DNA from: Ipomoea triloba
Lineage: Eukaryota > Streptophyta > Magnoliopsida > Solanales > Convolvulaceae
Length of the DNA: 64,000 nt
Reading direction: 5' to 3'
NCBI RefSeq assembly: GCF_003576645.1
Contig: NC_044917.1
Coordinates: 4,148,499 to 4,212,498 of the forward strand
Below the pieces are notes generated by a model. The model searched no databases and had not been told where the DNA came from. It saw only the letters and a program-made list of their open reading frames with translations. The translations under genes and the position numbers were made by a program. Below, piece after piece: positions 43,801 through 56,794 of this stretch (within the stretch, counting starts at the first letter, position 1; every line of letters starts with the position of its first letter).

Positions 43801-46800
43801 ATGTATATAAGCTCCTACTCTTCTTACTCGGCCGCCACTTCACTCTTGCGAGGCTCCTCGTCCGCATTGTGCCGCTCGCGTCTCTTCTCTTCCGCTTCTC
43901 CGCTCTACAGAACCTACCAGAGCCCCTCGTTTCGCCAGCAGCCGTATCGGTCGTTGAGCTTCTCGTCTGCTCTGCGATCGATCCGTTCCTCCGTGCCCCG
44001 CTGGAGTCACGGCGTTGATTGGAAGTCACCTGCTATCCCTGCCTCTCAGATCAGGATCGCCTCTCCCGTTTTGAGCGATTTCCATCGGAAGATCGCTACT
44101 ATGGGTAATCTTATCCTTTCTGTTCTCCAGAGTGATTTGTTTAGATGTTTTCCTTGGTGATTGATCTTTCCTGATTATTTAAAATTTCAGCAGAATCAAG
44201 CTCTGTTTCACTGTTTGTAGTTTTATTTTTTATTTTTTGGAAATGTGGAATAATTACTTTAAAGCGGTGTGTTTAGTTTGACTTTTCTGTATTCATCCGA
44301 TCAGCTCAAGTGGTAGGGCCTGCGGGTGACAGCTAGTGATATTGACGGGGGATATTTCTCTCTTTTCCAGATGCTTATCCTTTTTTGCTTTTGGCACTTG
44401 ATTATTTGTATTTGAAAAGTCGACGTCTACTTCCATTAACTTTTTTGGTAGTTGTTGTGATTGAATGACTTTTTTATAATCCTGACTTATCAAGGGGAAA
44501 TTGCGAATCTGAAAATCTAATATTCTGTTTGTGCTAATGGCTTCAGCATCTGAGAATCCGTTCAAGGGAATCCTTACCTGTCTCCCCAAGCCAGGAGGGG
44601 GTGAATTCGGAAAGTTCTATAGCCTTCCTGCTCTCAATGATCCACGGATTGGTATTTCTCTCATGATCCCTTTATTTCCACTTTTAGTAGAAGTGCTTGC
44701 TTTCTGAATCAATAACAATCCCTTCTTGAGGGCTGCCTTGTTGTACTTGTGTGGTGTGGACTAATATATTCTCTTGATTTTTCAAAAAAATGCCATCTTC
44801 CATTATCTTATTAGATATTAGATATTTTTCAGGATTAAAAACATTGTGGCAGTTTTCTTAACCTTTCGCAACTTAATTAATTAAAAAATATATTTTACTC
44901 TGCATATAATTATTGATCTGGATTGCCTTCTGCTTCCCATGTCTATATTTACCCATTTCTAACATTATTTTCTGAGTCTGCCAAGGTAAAAGGATCTATG
45001 TAGCTCGGATAGTGCTTTTGTGATGTTATTGGAACACTTGTATATGCTTCTAATCTATTCTTTATCCTCTCATGCATGTATAACAGATAAGCTGCCATAC
45101 TCTATTAGGATACTTCTTGAATCAGCAATTCGTAATTGCGACAACTTTCAAGTGAAGAAGGAAGATGTTGATAAGATCATTGACTGGGAAAACTCTGCTC
45201 CTAAGCTGGTTGAGATACCATTCAAACCAGCCCGTGTGTTATTGCAAGTACTGATCTTGATCCATGCTTCCTTCCTTAAAAGTTTAACCGGAGAGAATAA
45301 TTTTTCACATGAACTTTGTTTTCTTCCCAGGACTTTACTGGTGTCCCAGCAGTGGTGGACCTTGCTTGCATGCGAGATGCTATGAACAACCTTGGCAGTG
45401 ATTCTGACAAGATCAACCCCCTGGTAATCTTCATTTCAATTCTTTCATACAATCGCACTAGTCTTCTCTGTCAAATAAAATATTTACTCTCCATTTGTGA
45501 ATTTATGCTGCTATAATCAGCAAAATTATATCATAGTATGTAATACCATGTATCCATGGATCTATCTGCAGCTTTGCGTGAGTTCAAAACCATTAAGTTT
45601 TAGGACATTAATATGTCAACCTCTTGATGCCAACAATTCTTTAAGAAACTTGGGCATGCAGTATGTTCAATTAGCATGACAGGATTAATTAAAAAAATGG
45701 GCAATCTGTTTTATTCATTCATCTCAAATGATTTTTTTATTTGAAAATTGCAGGTTCCTGTAGATCTAGTTATTGATCACTCAGTTCAAGTTGATGTTGC
45801 AAGGTCAGAAAATGCAGTCCAAGCTAATATGCAGCTTGAATTCCAGAGAAACAAGGAAAGATTTGCCTTTCTTAAATGGGGATCTAATGCTTTCCGCAAC
45901 ATGCTTGTTGTCCCACCTGGTTCTGGAATTGTCCATCAGGTACTGGACTTGAAATAGCCTAGTATTTAAAACTGATAGATGCTTTTCAACTCAATATTTA
46001 TTACAAAAACATCCTGATGTTTTTTTTTTTTTTTTTTTTTTTTCCATCACTTATTGATGGCTTTTCACGGAATAAAGAGACATATTAGGCTTTATATCTA
46101 TTTTAACATCAATGGCATACTTGTAGGTGAACCTTGAGTATCTTGGACGGGTTGTGTTCAACACTGATGGCATACTTTATCCAGATAGTGTGGTTGGAAC
46201 AGATTCCCATACCACTATGATTGATGGCCTAGGAGTTGCTGGCTGGGGTGTAGGAGGTATCGAAGCGGAAGCAGCAATGCTTGGTCAGGTAAATTAACTA
46301 ACAATTCCTGGAACACTTCTCTTTTATAATTGGCAATTGTTGACATGCTTTTTTTCCCTTTGAGTTGTCAAGTCAAATTTATTGACCTTTTTCCTTTGTT
46401 TGCACATGGGCAGCCAATGAGTATGGTGTTGCCTGGAGTTGTTGGGTTCAAGTTAGCAGGGAAATTGCGCAATGGTGTCACAGCGACAGATTTAGTTTTA
46501 ACTGTGACACAAATGCTGAGGAAGCATGGTGTTGTTGGAAAGTTCGTTGAATTCCATGGTAACGTAACTTAGAAATGAATTCACTAAATCTAATTTGTTT
46601 GATTGTTTAATCCTTTTTTTTTTTTAGTATAATTTTATGAAAGAGTTAACATTCCTTCTTCTTCTTCTTCTTTTTTATTTTATTTTATTATTATTATTTT
46701 TTTTTTATCCTTCTGTTTAGGTGATGGTGTGGGTGAACTATCATTAGCTGACAGAGCAACCATTGCTAACATGTCTCCTGAATATGGTGCAACTATGGGA

Positions 46801-49800
46801 TTCTTCCCTGTAGATCATGTTACTTTGCAATATCTTAAATTGACTGGGAGAAGTGATGAGACTGTAAGTTTCAGTTGTATGCTGAATGTGAAAGTGCTAT
46901 ATATACTTTCATGCTCTTTGTTGGTCAAGTACTAAGTTTTTGCTACAATTTAGGTGGCGATGATTGAGGCTTATCTTCGTGCAAATAACATGTTTGTTGA
47001 CTATAATGAGGTGGAACCCCATTTTAAATTATCTTCTCATTATTCTTGGTTATCTTCTCCTCTTTTAGTTCTGATCTGAGGTATTATTTCCCATTCAAAC
47101 TGCAGCCTCAACAAGAAAGAGTGTATTCGTCTTCCTTGCAACTGGACCTTGAAGATGTTGAACCATGTTTGTCAGGGCCAAAAAGGTACCGGTTCTGGCT
47201 CTTAAACAGTGAAGTGAATAATACAATATATTATTTGTAGTTTATGCCAAAATTCTACTTATCATGACAGACCACATGATCGTGTACCTCTCAAAGAGAT
47301 GAAGTCTGATTGGCATTCCTGCCTTGATAACAAAGTGGGATTCAAGGTGATTGTCAAACTTGTTAAACTTCTCTTAAAAGACCTTGTCAAATTATTGTGT
47401 ACCCTTCACACATTCCTTAAAAATTCACTACACATTTTTCTGGTTTGGTATACAACATATTTGTTTGATAAAGTGATCATTTTAGAACAAATTCTATGAA
47501 ATATCTAGGAGAAGAATGGCTCTTAACATACCTTATTAGTGATTATCATCAAGTTAAGGTTGCTGTTGTTAACAAACTCAATTCTGATGCAGGGTTTTGC
47601 TGTGCCTAAGGAGGCACAAGAAAAAGTGGCAAAGTTTTCTTTCCATGGACAGCCTGCAGAACTCAAACATGGTAGTGTTGTAATTGCTGCCATCACAAGT
47701 TGCACAAATACATCAAATCCTAGTGTTATGCTGGGAGCAGCACTTGTGGCTAAAAAGGCCTCTGAGTTGGGTCTACATGTCAGTTCTTGTCTATAGACTT
47801 GAATGTGTGTTTTTTTTTTTTTCTCAACCTTATCATTTATTTGAATTTGTTATTTTTTCTACACCATGCCAGGTTAAACCATGGGTTAAAACAAGCCTTG
47901 CCCCGGGATCTGGAGTTGTTACAAAATATTTACTTCAAAGGTAATTTCTGCATGTTCTGAACTGTTTAAATGCATTTTTTTAAATTGTTCACCATTAATC
48001 TATTTGTTGCTGTATGCAGTGGGCTGCAGGAGTATCTGAACCAGCAAGGTTTCCATATTGTTGGATATGGCTGCACTACCTGCATTGGCAATTCTGGTGA
48101 CTTAGATGAGTCAGTTTCTTCTGCTATATCTGACAATGGTATGTGATTCTGCCAATTAATCACTTAGACGCTGTTTGTCAGTGCTTCTGTTTTGGTCTTG
48201 TTGAAAGAGAAACTAAAAATGTAAACATTGGAAAATCTTTAAAAAAAACCTATACAAAATGTTACCAAATGGTCCTAATTGTTTCATTTTGGGCTTAGAA
48301 AGCAAGCATGGACATTGATGTTTTGTGTCAATGATAGTTTGTGTTTGTCTGAATAAAAGTTGTTTGCATTTTACAGACATTGTTGCAGCTGCTGTACTTT
48401 CTGGAAACCGTAATTTTGAGGGCCGTGTTCATCCCTTAACACGGGCTAACTACCTTGCTTCACCTCCTCTAGTGGTTGCCTATGCACTTGCTGGCACGGT
48501 ATGTGAATAAATGCTCTGTTTCTTATGTATTTGGAGTTAATTTAACATAATATGTGCAGTGTTTATTGGATAGTAGCCTACTACTTTTTGAAATATATAT
48601 ATGGGTGTCTATTGCATTATATATATTTAAGGGGTGTCATGTCTATGCTTTTATTTATGAAATATACAAAAATTTGGTGTAAATAGACCTTTACATGCTA
48701 GATAAATATGAAGTGATAGAAGTCTGTACATCATGGGTGTATAGTAGTTGTATTATTCCTGCATTTGAGTATAGTAGTCAGATAATAAGTTTGTCATACT
48801 CTGCAGTCTAATTACATGGATATGTTTTTAATTTTGTGCAGGTTGATATTGATTTTGAGACACAGCCAATTGGGGTAGGGAAGGATGGTAAGGATGTTTA
48901 TTTCAAAGATATCTGGCCATCAACAGAGGAAATTGCAGAGGTATGCATCTTATCATAGAGTCTTTTTACTTCTTTGTGAGTTGATAGTGAAAAAGTAATT
49001 GGTTATTTTCTTCTTTAGGCTGTTCAATCAAGTGTATTGCCAGATATGTTTAAGAGTACGTATGAAGCTATTACGAAAGGGAACCCTATGTGGAATCAGT
49101 TGTCAGTCCCAGAAGCCAAGTTGTACTCATGGGAACCAAGTTCTACATACATTCATGAGCCACCATATTTCAAAGGCATGACCATGGACCCTCCAGGGCC
49201 TCATGGAGTAAAGGATGCCTATTGCTTGTTGAATTTTGGCGACAGTATAACCACAGATCACATCTCCCCTGCTGGAAGCATTCACAAGGATAGTCCAGCT
49301 GCTAAGTTCCTCCTTGAGCGTGGGGTGGATCGCAAGGACTTCAACTCTTATGGCAGTCGGCGTGGCAATGATGAAATTATGGCAAGGGGAACTTTTGCCA
49401 ATATCCGTCTGGTAAACAAACTGTTAAATGGAGAAGTTGGCCCAAAGACAGTTCACATCCCAACAGGAGAAAAACTCTATGTGTTTGATGCTGCAATGGT
49501 ATACTATTTGCTTTTATTTGAGTCATCATTTGTGCTTTACATATGCCATATGCTTCAATCCCCTAAAACCAACATATTACTTTCAGAGATACAAGTCTGC
49601 TGGGCAGGATACCGTAATCTTGGCTGGAGCAGAGTATGGAAGTGGAAGCTCCAGAGATTGGGCTGCCAAGGGACCAATGTTGTTGGTGAGCCTTCATACA
49701 TCGTCTTTCACTTGTTTCTTTTTTCCTTTTGGGTTTCCATCTCGAACTCAAATCACATGAATTGTGTTACAGGGAGTAAAAGCAGTAATTGCTAAAAGCT

Positions 49801-50366
49801 TTGAGAGGATACACCGCAGTAACCTGGTTGGAATGGGCATTATTCCTTTATGTTTCAAGGCTGGAGAAGATGCAGACACACTTGGATTAACAGGCCATGA
49901 GCGTTACACCATTGATCTCCCCAGCAAAATTAGTGAGATTCGCCCTGGACAGGATGTTACTGTTCAAACTGACACAGGAAAATGTTTCACATGCATTGCT
50001 CGGTTTGATACTGAGGTAATTCTTTCATCTTTTTTCCCTGGTGTACACCATCTTGTTTTGATTTGAAAGTTAGTGTTTCATCTTCCACCCAAAATATATT
50101 AAAACAACATTGGAGATAGGGAGGAAATTGGAAGTGCATCTCACTGCAGGGAAACTACTTAGCAAACATGAAATACTTATCTTGAAATATGGTGTAACGA
50201 TTCAAAGGGGTTCTCCCCGTGTTTGTTTCCTGTATAGTCTCTCCTTGAAACTCAAGAATCTTTCCTTCAATATTTGATGATTCGGTTGCTTCTACAGGTG
50301 GAGTTGGCCTATTTCAACCATGGAGGCATTCTTCCATATGTTATTCGTCAATTGACCAAGCAATGA
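43801..50366 (+). CDS. ACO: Aconitate hydratase (aconitase), mitochondrial
   Basis: Twenty exons: 43801-44104, 44547-44651, 45087-45247, 45331-45423, 45754-45939, 46127-46288, 46414-46558, 46721-46863, 46954-47010, 47106-47185, 47271-47346, 47593-47778, 47873-47940, 48020-48138, 48377-48498, 48842-48940, 49019-49498, 49587-49685, 49773-50015, 50298-50366. All junctions keep frame; the product is 998 aa. The first 100 residues are Ser/Arg-rich, a mitochondrial presequence. Then [10 protein letters not shown] starts the conserved enzyme. The [4Fe-4S] ligands are C541 (TSCTNTSNP), C607 and C610 ([11 protein letters not shown]). [12 protein letters not shown] and [14 protein letters not shown] are substrate-site segments. 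It isomerises citrate to isocitrate in the TCA and glyoxylate cycles. A Met codon at 44101-44103 just before ASENP corresponds to the cytosolic start of shorter isoforms. Confidence 0.97.
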
Positions 50367-51545
50367 GCAACTGCATTTATTGGTACAATTGTCGGCTGGT
50401 GGATATTGCAGTTGTAGTGGTGTACCTGTTTAATTGGGAACGGAATAAATGGCCATGCAATTGTATTTCCACTCTTATTAGAGAGGGTATCTTCCAGTAA
50501 CATCGGCAGAGTTAAATTATTGGCAATGAGTAGAGGATGTCATTTTTTCTAATAATCTTGTATTCACATTTCCTTCAGACGTGATTCTCTGCTCTCTTTA
50601 ACGCAGCGAAGATTAACTAGCCTTCAGCGATGACATTTTGATATCTCAAACTATGCTAGAAACATGAAGTTTAAATATTTGCAGTTAAAAAAAAAAAGTT
50701 TTATCCCCTTGGGTGTTGGGGTTGTATTGTGGTATTGGTATCAAGTGATAATGGTAATGATACAAATTTTACCAAATATCTAGCAGTGGTTTTCAGTTCA
50801 TTTGGCTATTGAGTTCTACTACATGAATTCTCAATTTCTATTCCTTCAATTAAATATCTTGATGTGGTAAGCAATAAGACATTTTTATTATAGGCTTCTT
50901 TAGAAAAATTATCTATATTAAGAATTTAAAGAGTATGAAGTAAAATTGTAAATTTAAGAACGTATTACGTGATTTGTCTTATAATATCTTCGCCCTTTGT
51001 AGCAACATCTGCCAAAATATGTCCCCTTCCCGCTCTATTCTACCCTACCCCTATTGTCCTCTGCCTGCAAATTTGCAATGAGCCAATGAACCAATGAAGC
51101 CATTCCCTCCTGCTCCCCCCCGTCGTATCCTGTCTGTCCTTTTCCAATGACCAATCCTTGTCCCTCCAACACATACATAAACATGTTTTTTATTTTTTAT
51201 TTTTCCAAAATGTAGTTAGTTGTACTTAATTGTTTAAATTTTGAGTTCAGAATGTAATGAATTGATTTGCTATACAACATTCAGCTCTTGAATAAGTTAT
51301 ACGGAGTATCATGTTTCCCTGCATTGTGTGTAGTCATGTAATGAATAATTAACCGTATCCAGTAATTTAATGAATTGCTGCCAGATGGGTGTTGACATAA
51401 ATTACCCACATACATATGTACAGTAATTACAAAAATACTGGAAAACTAGCTAAACTTGAAAAAAAAAAAGCAGTATACAATGAGAACCAACATAACTACA
51501 TAAGTTCCAAATACCACATTAAACATCAATACCAAATAGAGGTAG
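50367..51545. other. Aconitase 3' UTR and spacer
   Basis: The first 250 bases are likely 3' UTR. The rest is AT-rich with no recognised gene. The next gene is convergent. Confidence 0.4.
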
Positions 51546-51971
51546 TCAGAACTCTGGGATGCTTTCCAGTGCTGGTCTCCATTTTCTCGACTCCATATCT
51601 CCATCACTCGATGAAAAACGTTGATCATCCATGCGTATTCTGCTACTTGTTCTTCTTCTTCTACTCCCTAACTTGATAGCTGCCAGCAATTCCTCGGAGG
51701 AAGTAGAATACCCCGAGTCCTCCCCATTCAAGATTTGTCGCAGCTCCTCCCGCGTCACCACAAGCCTAATCCTCACAACCCCTAATTTTCTCCTTTCTTC
51801 TTCGTCGTCCACCCTAAACCTAACTGCTTTTTTCTGCTTCGTTCCCTCTTTCGTCGATGATTTTCTGCATTCCTCTTCAGATTTTCCTTCATCTCTTATT
51901 GGCGCCTCGTTCTTCTTCTTCTTCTCATCTTCTCCAACCATAACTGCTTTTCTCGCCATGCAATTTCCCAT
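51546..51971 (-). CDS. Small MGNC-type protein, putative N-myristoylated, function unknown
   Basis: An intronless 141-aa frame starts at the ATG of 51971-51969, giving MGNCMARKAV. Gly2 with Cys4 is a typical plant N-myristoylation and S-acylation signal, implying attachment to the plasma membrane. Then come a Lys/Glu-rich charged region, a conserved-looking core (GVVRIRLVVTREELRQIL) and the C-terminus SRKWRPALESIPEF. The core plus WRPALESIPE end recurs in small uncharacterised plant proteins; no biochemical role is known to me. The codon before the start is TTG, not ATG. A TATA box lies about 100 bases upstream. Confidence 0.75.
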   Translation of the reverse strand: MGNCMARKAVMVGEDEKKKKNEAPIRDEGKSEEECRKSSTKEGTKQKKAVRFRVDDEEERRKLGVVRIRLVVTREELRQILNGEDSGYSTSSEELLAAIKLGSRRRRTSSRIRMDDQRFSSSDGDMESRKWRPALESIPEF

Positions 51972-52072
51972 CAAGATTAATGTTCAAGAACAGATCGAAA
52001 CTAATGACCACCCAAGTATGTAGTTAGCTGTATGTTAGTTAATTATTCCAAGAAAACGCTGAGGGTGGGGAA

Positions 52073-52080
52073 TATATATA
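52073..52080 (-). promoter_or_regulatory. TATA box of the MGNC gene
   Basis: TATATATA (read on the minus strand, preceding CCCC) lies about 102 bases before the start codon, at a normal core-promoter distance. Confidence 0.5.
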
Positions 52081-52621
52081 GAGAGAATAGGGAAGAAACA
52101 GCACATGGAGCCAGCGGTTATTTCGCCGAGTTTTTGGAGGAGCTATGATTGCTATAGAATTTACTAGAAACGCTAGGCTTTAATATTCAGACAAAAGGCA
52201 ACGGTTTCTATTACCCTCTAACAAACGCATCATCTTAAGCTGGCTGCTTGCTGGTCCCCCATGGGATGAATAAACTACGCCCTGCTACTGCCGCGCCGTC
52301 GTTGAAGTTCATCAAACCATCTATATTGCTCATTAATATAATGATTTAAAAAAAAAAAATTGGTTTAGCTGTAACTAATGACGCAACCGAACCATAATCT
52401 TGATTTGTGTTTTTTGTGATCATGGTGGGATATGATTAAAGAATCAGGTTATTATTAGTCTAGTAGCCGACAAGGATTGCTTCGACGATCGATCTTTAGG
52501 GCGGTGACTACGTGTAGTAGCCAGGTTTTGGTAGGAATGTGCCACTTTTTGTTGTAGAGGATTAGTTATGAAACGCAATTAGTTTGTTACGTTTTCCACC
52601 GGCCAATGGAGCCATGACAAA
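52081..52621. other. Upstream flank of the MGNC gene
   Basis: No gene or repeat with a confident name was recognised. Confidence 0.3.
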
Positions 52622-52742
52622 AATTAGTGTGAAACAGTCTCGTAAGTCTCAATCCATCAAACATGTTGGATCTTTATTTAACCCATTAATCAAAGATTCC
52701 ACATGTTTTACAATTCGTGAGATGGTCTCACACAAATGTTAC
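52622..52742. mobile_element. Small MITE of the GTGAGA...TCTCAC family
   Basis: The left end TTAGTGTGAAACAGTCTCGT and the right end TTCGTGAGATGGTCTCACAC form imperfect inverted repeats of about 22 bp around an AT-rich core of 75 bases with a GGATCTTTATTTAACCC phrase. It is related to the element in the MYB intron. Confidence 0.55.
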
Positions 52743-53960
52743 CCTATTACTTTTATAATGATGTTTTTTTTTTAACTGTCTCTTTTTTATCATCTACAAA
52801 TCCCTTTTTTTGGATTTTAGGGATGGGAGACCCCAACGGACAAGTTTTTTGCGTGTTCAAACATAAACGCGAAGAATTTATGAAAATATCAAGTTTTGGG
52901 GGAAATAACGTTTTAAATAAATAGGAAAAAGAAATTAGACGGTGGGGGTTGGTTAATTAGCTGCATGTGAAGCAGGAAGAGAGGATGCATGCATCATAGG
53001 GTCCCGTAAAAGGAGGGGTGGTTGAAAAGTTAGGGCAGTTGCCGCGTGAAAATCATTTCTTAAGGGTTGTATCACATGGGGTTAGGTACCCCTCTTAAGT
53101 CACTCGTTTGTTTGTTTTTTTCTTCTCTAATTTCTAATTATTGCTTCTTTGGAACCATCTTCTTAATTGCATGTGAACATATCCGTACTGATAATATATC
53201 TAATGCTTATGAACATATCCCAGAGAAATAGTAGTGGGTTAGTATTTTTACTCTTTATATTTAGTAGATTGAGAAAACAATTATAAACAGAAATAAGTCA
53301 TATAATGAGATAAATCAGTTTAAATTATTTAAAAGTTAGTTTGTTGAATCATAGATCGCTTTTACTATGAGTAAATATGATCGAAAACATTGTGTTCAAC
53401 CGGAAACAGGTGGACGGAAATTCGGAAATTTTCAGCAATGAAGGAAGATAAAGTATAGTGGTGGTGTGATTGATAGACTATGAATTGATAGGGGATGATA
53501 GTGTTTATGGGCGAAACGTGTATATTTTTTGGGTTTAACAAATTTTCTGTTAGATACCATGCGTACTATAGAATCAAACGCCACATTTCCCCTCCCCCGG
53601 CTCTTATGCATTTGCCGTCAACGGCGGGAACACCGGCCGCTCCCCTTAAGCAATCCACCTTCCCAAGCGTCCTTTTTCAACGAGCCTCCGACGACCGAAT
53701 AACCGGCACGTGAGTAATCGCGTGTCTATCCTTCAGCCGAAAGCGAGGTCACATTCATCGTTCTCTCCGTCGCATCTGTGTATGAACATACATATCCGAA
53801 ACTACTGGTAAGTCGTCGCTGCCAATAGTCCACTCAGCTTATGTACGCATCACATTTGTATATGTTTCCGTGCATGTATGTATATATACAGCGTTCAATT
53901 CTCGAAATATAGTATGCATTTTACTTGTAGTGGCCGTGAAATTAATACAAGGCGTAGGAA
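52743..53960. other. Spacer and 5' region of the SPARK-type gene
   Basis: From about 53580 the sequence is GC-richer and looks like a 5' UTR exon. A good donor (GTGAGT at 53711-53716) suggests a 5' UTR intron ending shortly before the start codon at 53961. Farther left no gene was recognised. Confidence 0.4.
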
Positions 53961-56794
53961 ATGAGAAAAGCAGCATTGCATAACGTTCTCCTTCTTCAGT
54001 TTGTTCTTGTGTTGCATCAGTGTATGCATTCTCAATTTTCTTTGCTGGTTCCGTATTTAAATTTTTGTGTTTGATAAGTTTCTCCAAGTTTGTGCAAGGT
54101 GATTCCTATTGATCCAAAATTGATATGGATACTCCCATCACATATCTACTTGCAGAATTAAGATTTGGCTTACATTCTTAATGAGTCTGCAACTTCAATT
54201 TGAAACCTATTGTTTGATTTGTCTGTACATGATTATTTTTACATCTGTGAGTCTATGAAATATACAAATAAAAACATGTTCAAAACGTTTTCCAATGATA
54301 AAATTTTATGAGGCATGCAATTGCGGTTTGTGGGGTCTGAAAATTATTTTCTGTTAGAAAAATTATAGTGGAAGAGCTTACCATCAATGTATGTGTAGAT
54401 TAGAATGTGCTCAGTGATTCTCTTCTCTATTTGCTTGATGTTCAATGATGGAAGCCATTGTTTGATATGATGCAGGTTTTCATGAGTCCCTTTGCAGTTC
54501 AGACGTTGGTGCATTAGCATTTGATTTCTACAATATAGAGACAGATGCGTCTTTACAGAACATCTCTCCCAGTTTGGCTCCTCAGCCTCTAGTTCCCCTT
54601 CAAGCACCTTCAGCATTGAGGCCATATATATACAACGGAGTGCCAAAGTTATCAGGTATGCTAAGAAAGTGAAAATGTATGATTGCTTATGTGCTCAAAT
54701 TGAAAGGAATTTTCAGAAGATTGATGTGGCTGCATCAAAAAGCTTCTCCCATTTCCCTCCTTTTATTTTCTGTTTTTGCTTTTATTGACATGAAAATTTG
54801 ATTGCTCTATGATTATTATATACTATAGTCTGATACTTCCGTTTGGATGTGAAAACTTATTCAAGAGGAATTACTACAATGAAAGCTCTGCTAAATTGAG
54901 GTTACTTCCTCATTTGGTGAAGCTTGCTGAAACACTTATCCTGGAAATGGTTCTATAACAAAGTGCTGCGCTTTAACTTTTCAGGACACTGCTCATTAAA
55001 ATTTTCAGAAGCTGATAGTATATTTAGTATAACAGCAATTGATTGCTGGTCTTCTCTTGCTCCATATTCTGCCAGTGCAGTATGCTGTCCTCAACTGGAT
55101 GCCAGCCTAGTCATACTTATAGGGCATACCAGCAAACAAACTCAGAAGCTTTCTCTAGGTGAAACAGAAGCAAAGCATTGCCTCTCTGATGTTGAACAAA
55201 TACTTGAAAGTCGAGGTGCTAGTAATAATCTTCATGAGATTTGTTCAATAAGCCCATCAAACCTGACAGCTTCTTGCCCTGTTGTGGATATTAATGATGT
55301 AGAAAGCATTTTAGATTCACCCTCCTTGCTGGCTGCTTGTGGAAAAATTGATCCTACAGGCGAATGCTGCAACCAAGTTTGCCAGAATACCATATCAGCT
55401 GCTGCTGAAAAGTTAGCTTTCAGGAATAAATCTGTAGCCAGTGTCAGTGAAATACCTATCTTGCTTGAGAAGTCATCCATTTTTTGTGATTGCAAGAAAA
55501 TTGTACTCCGATGGCTGGCCAGTAAACTTGATTCTTCTTCTGCAAATAGAATCCTCAGAGCACTTGCAAGTTGTGATATTAACAAAGGTAAACTGACCTT
55601 TTACCTATCAATAATGCTCCCAGCCTCCTACAGTGTTCTCTAAAATTCCATGATTTTCATATATCTACTTTCCTCATCTTTTACTTTGCACTGTTAGCTT
55701 GTCCTCTGGTGTTTCCTGATGTCAAAAATGTTTCAAGACAATGTGGAGGCAAATTAGATAATCACACACCTTGTTGTGATTCCATGAAGAGTTACCTATC
55801 CCACTTGCAACAGCAGAGCCTCATTACAAGCCTGCAAGCTCTAGAATGTGCTGAAATTCTTGGAAGAAAGCTACAGAAAGCTAATGTCACAAATGATGTT
55901 TTTAGTCTCTGTCATGTAAATCTCAAAGACTTCTCTCTTCAAGGTCAGTTATTCCTAATTTTGTGTCCATTAAGTCAGTGATGGTTCTAATTCATTCTTC
56001 AAAGTTCTAACCATTTCTCCATTTTGATTGGATTTCTCTTTTATGGTGGAATCATGGGATCCATTCATGGCATGCAACAGTGAATACAAAAGGTAATGGT
56101 TGTGAATGTGTCAGAGAAGATTCTTTCTACCTTAGCTTGTTTGTTCAGTTTTAATTATATTAATCCTTGTCTGTAGACTCTGGCTGTCTCTTGCCCAGTG
56201 CACCATTAGATTTAGCATATGACAATACTTCTGGAATTGGCTTCATTTGCGATCTCAACGACAAAGTTGTAGCTCCTTGGTCTGCCGCTTCCTACATTCC
56301 TACCTCTTCCTGCAACAAGAGTATGCCCTTCAAAAAAAAATCTCCCCAATTATCCCTGGAAAAAAAAACTTTTGCAAAATGACAATATTTTAAACTGTAC
56401 TGTTCTATCTACTGCCCCCTCTTTCTGCTGCTTACAGTTTCTGAAGTGTTGCACTTTACTTATTTCATCCACATTGGATTTTTATGCAGCCACTGCACTC
56501 CCAGAACTGCCTAAAGCAACATCCTCACAAAAAGGGAAAGGTAAGAGACTATTAGGTTTCAACCACGATTGTGTCCACTAGCTCCGTGGTGCAAGTTCTT
56601 TTATTAGCATATCAGCTTACAAGAAGTTTGTTTCTAGTTATTACTATCTTAAATCGGACTGCCAAATTTCATGTCATGATCATTTCTTTTACTGTCAATT
56701 TAAGCTAAAACGTGTATTTTCAGGACTTTGCTTCAAAGACATGTCATATTCCCTGTTCTTTGCCTCCTCAATGATCATTCAATTGGCTTTTTAA
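53961..56794 (+). CDS. GPI-anchored SPARK-domain protein (At1g61900-like)
   Basis: Seven exons: 53961-54021, 54476-54655, 54985-55587, 55698-55943, 56177-56320, 56490-56540, 56724-56794, all in frame, 451 aa. Exon 1 encodes a signal peptide (MRKAALHNVLLLQFVLVLHQ). A Pro/Leu-rich linker follows, then a Cys-rich extracellular domain with CWSSLAPYSASAVCCPQLDA, KHCLSDVEQILESRG and CNQVCQNTISAAA, diagnostic of this plant family. A later part has SGCLLPSAP and GIGFICDLNDKVVAPW. The C-terminus (SLFFASSMIIQLAF) is a hydrophobic GPI-attachment signal. It should sit on the outer face of the plasma membrane. Relatives of the SPARK domain occur in receptor kinases. Its role is unknown. Exon 1 is the least certain part, chosen for the signal peptide and matching phase. 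Confidence 0.88.

Noticed and set aside
54924..55643. Single-exon 239-codon protein starting at 54924
   Set aside because: It is exon 3 of the SPARK-type gene read through its upstream intron; the family needs the signal peptide and the downstream exons.
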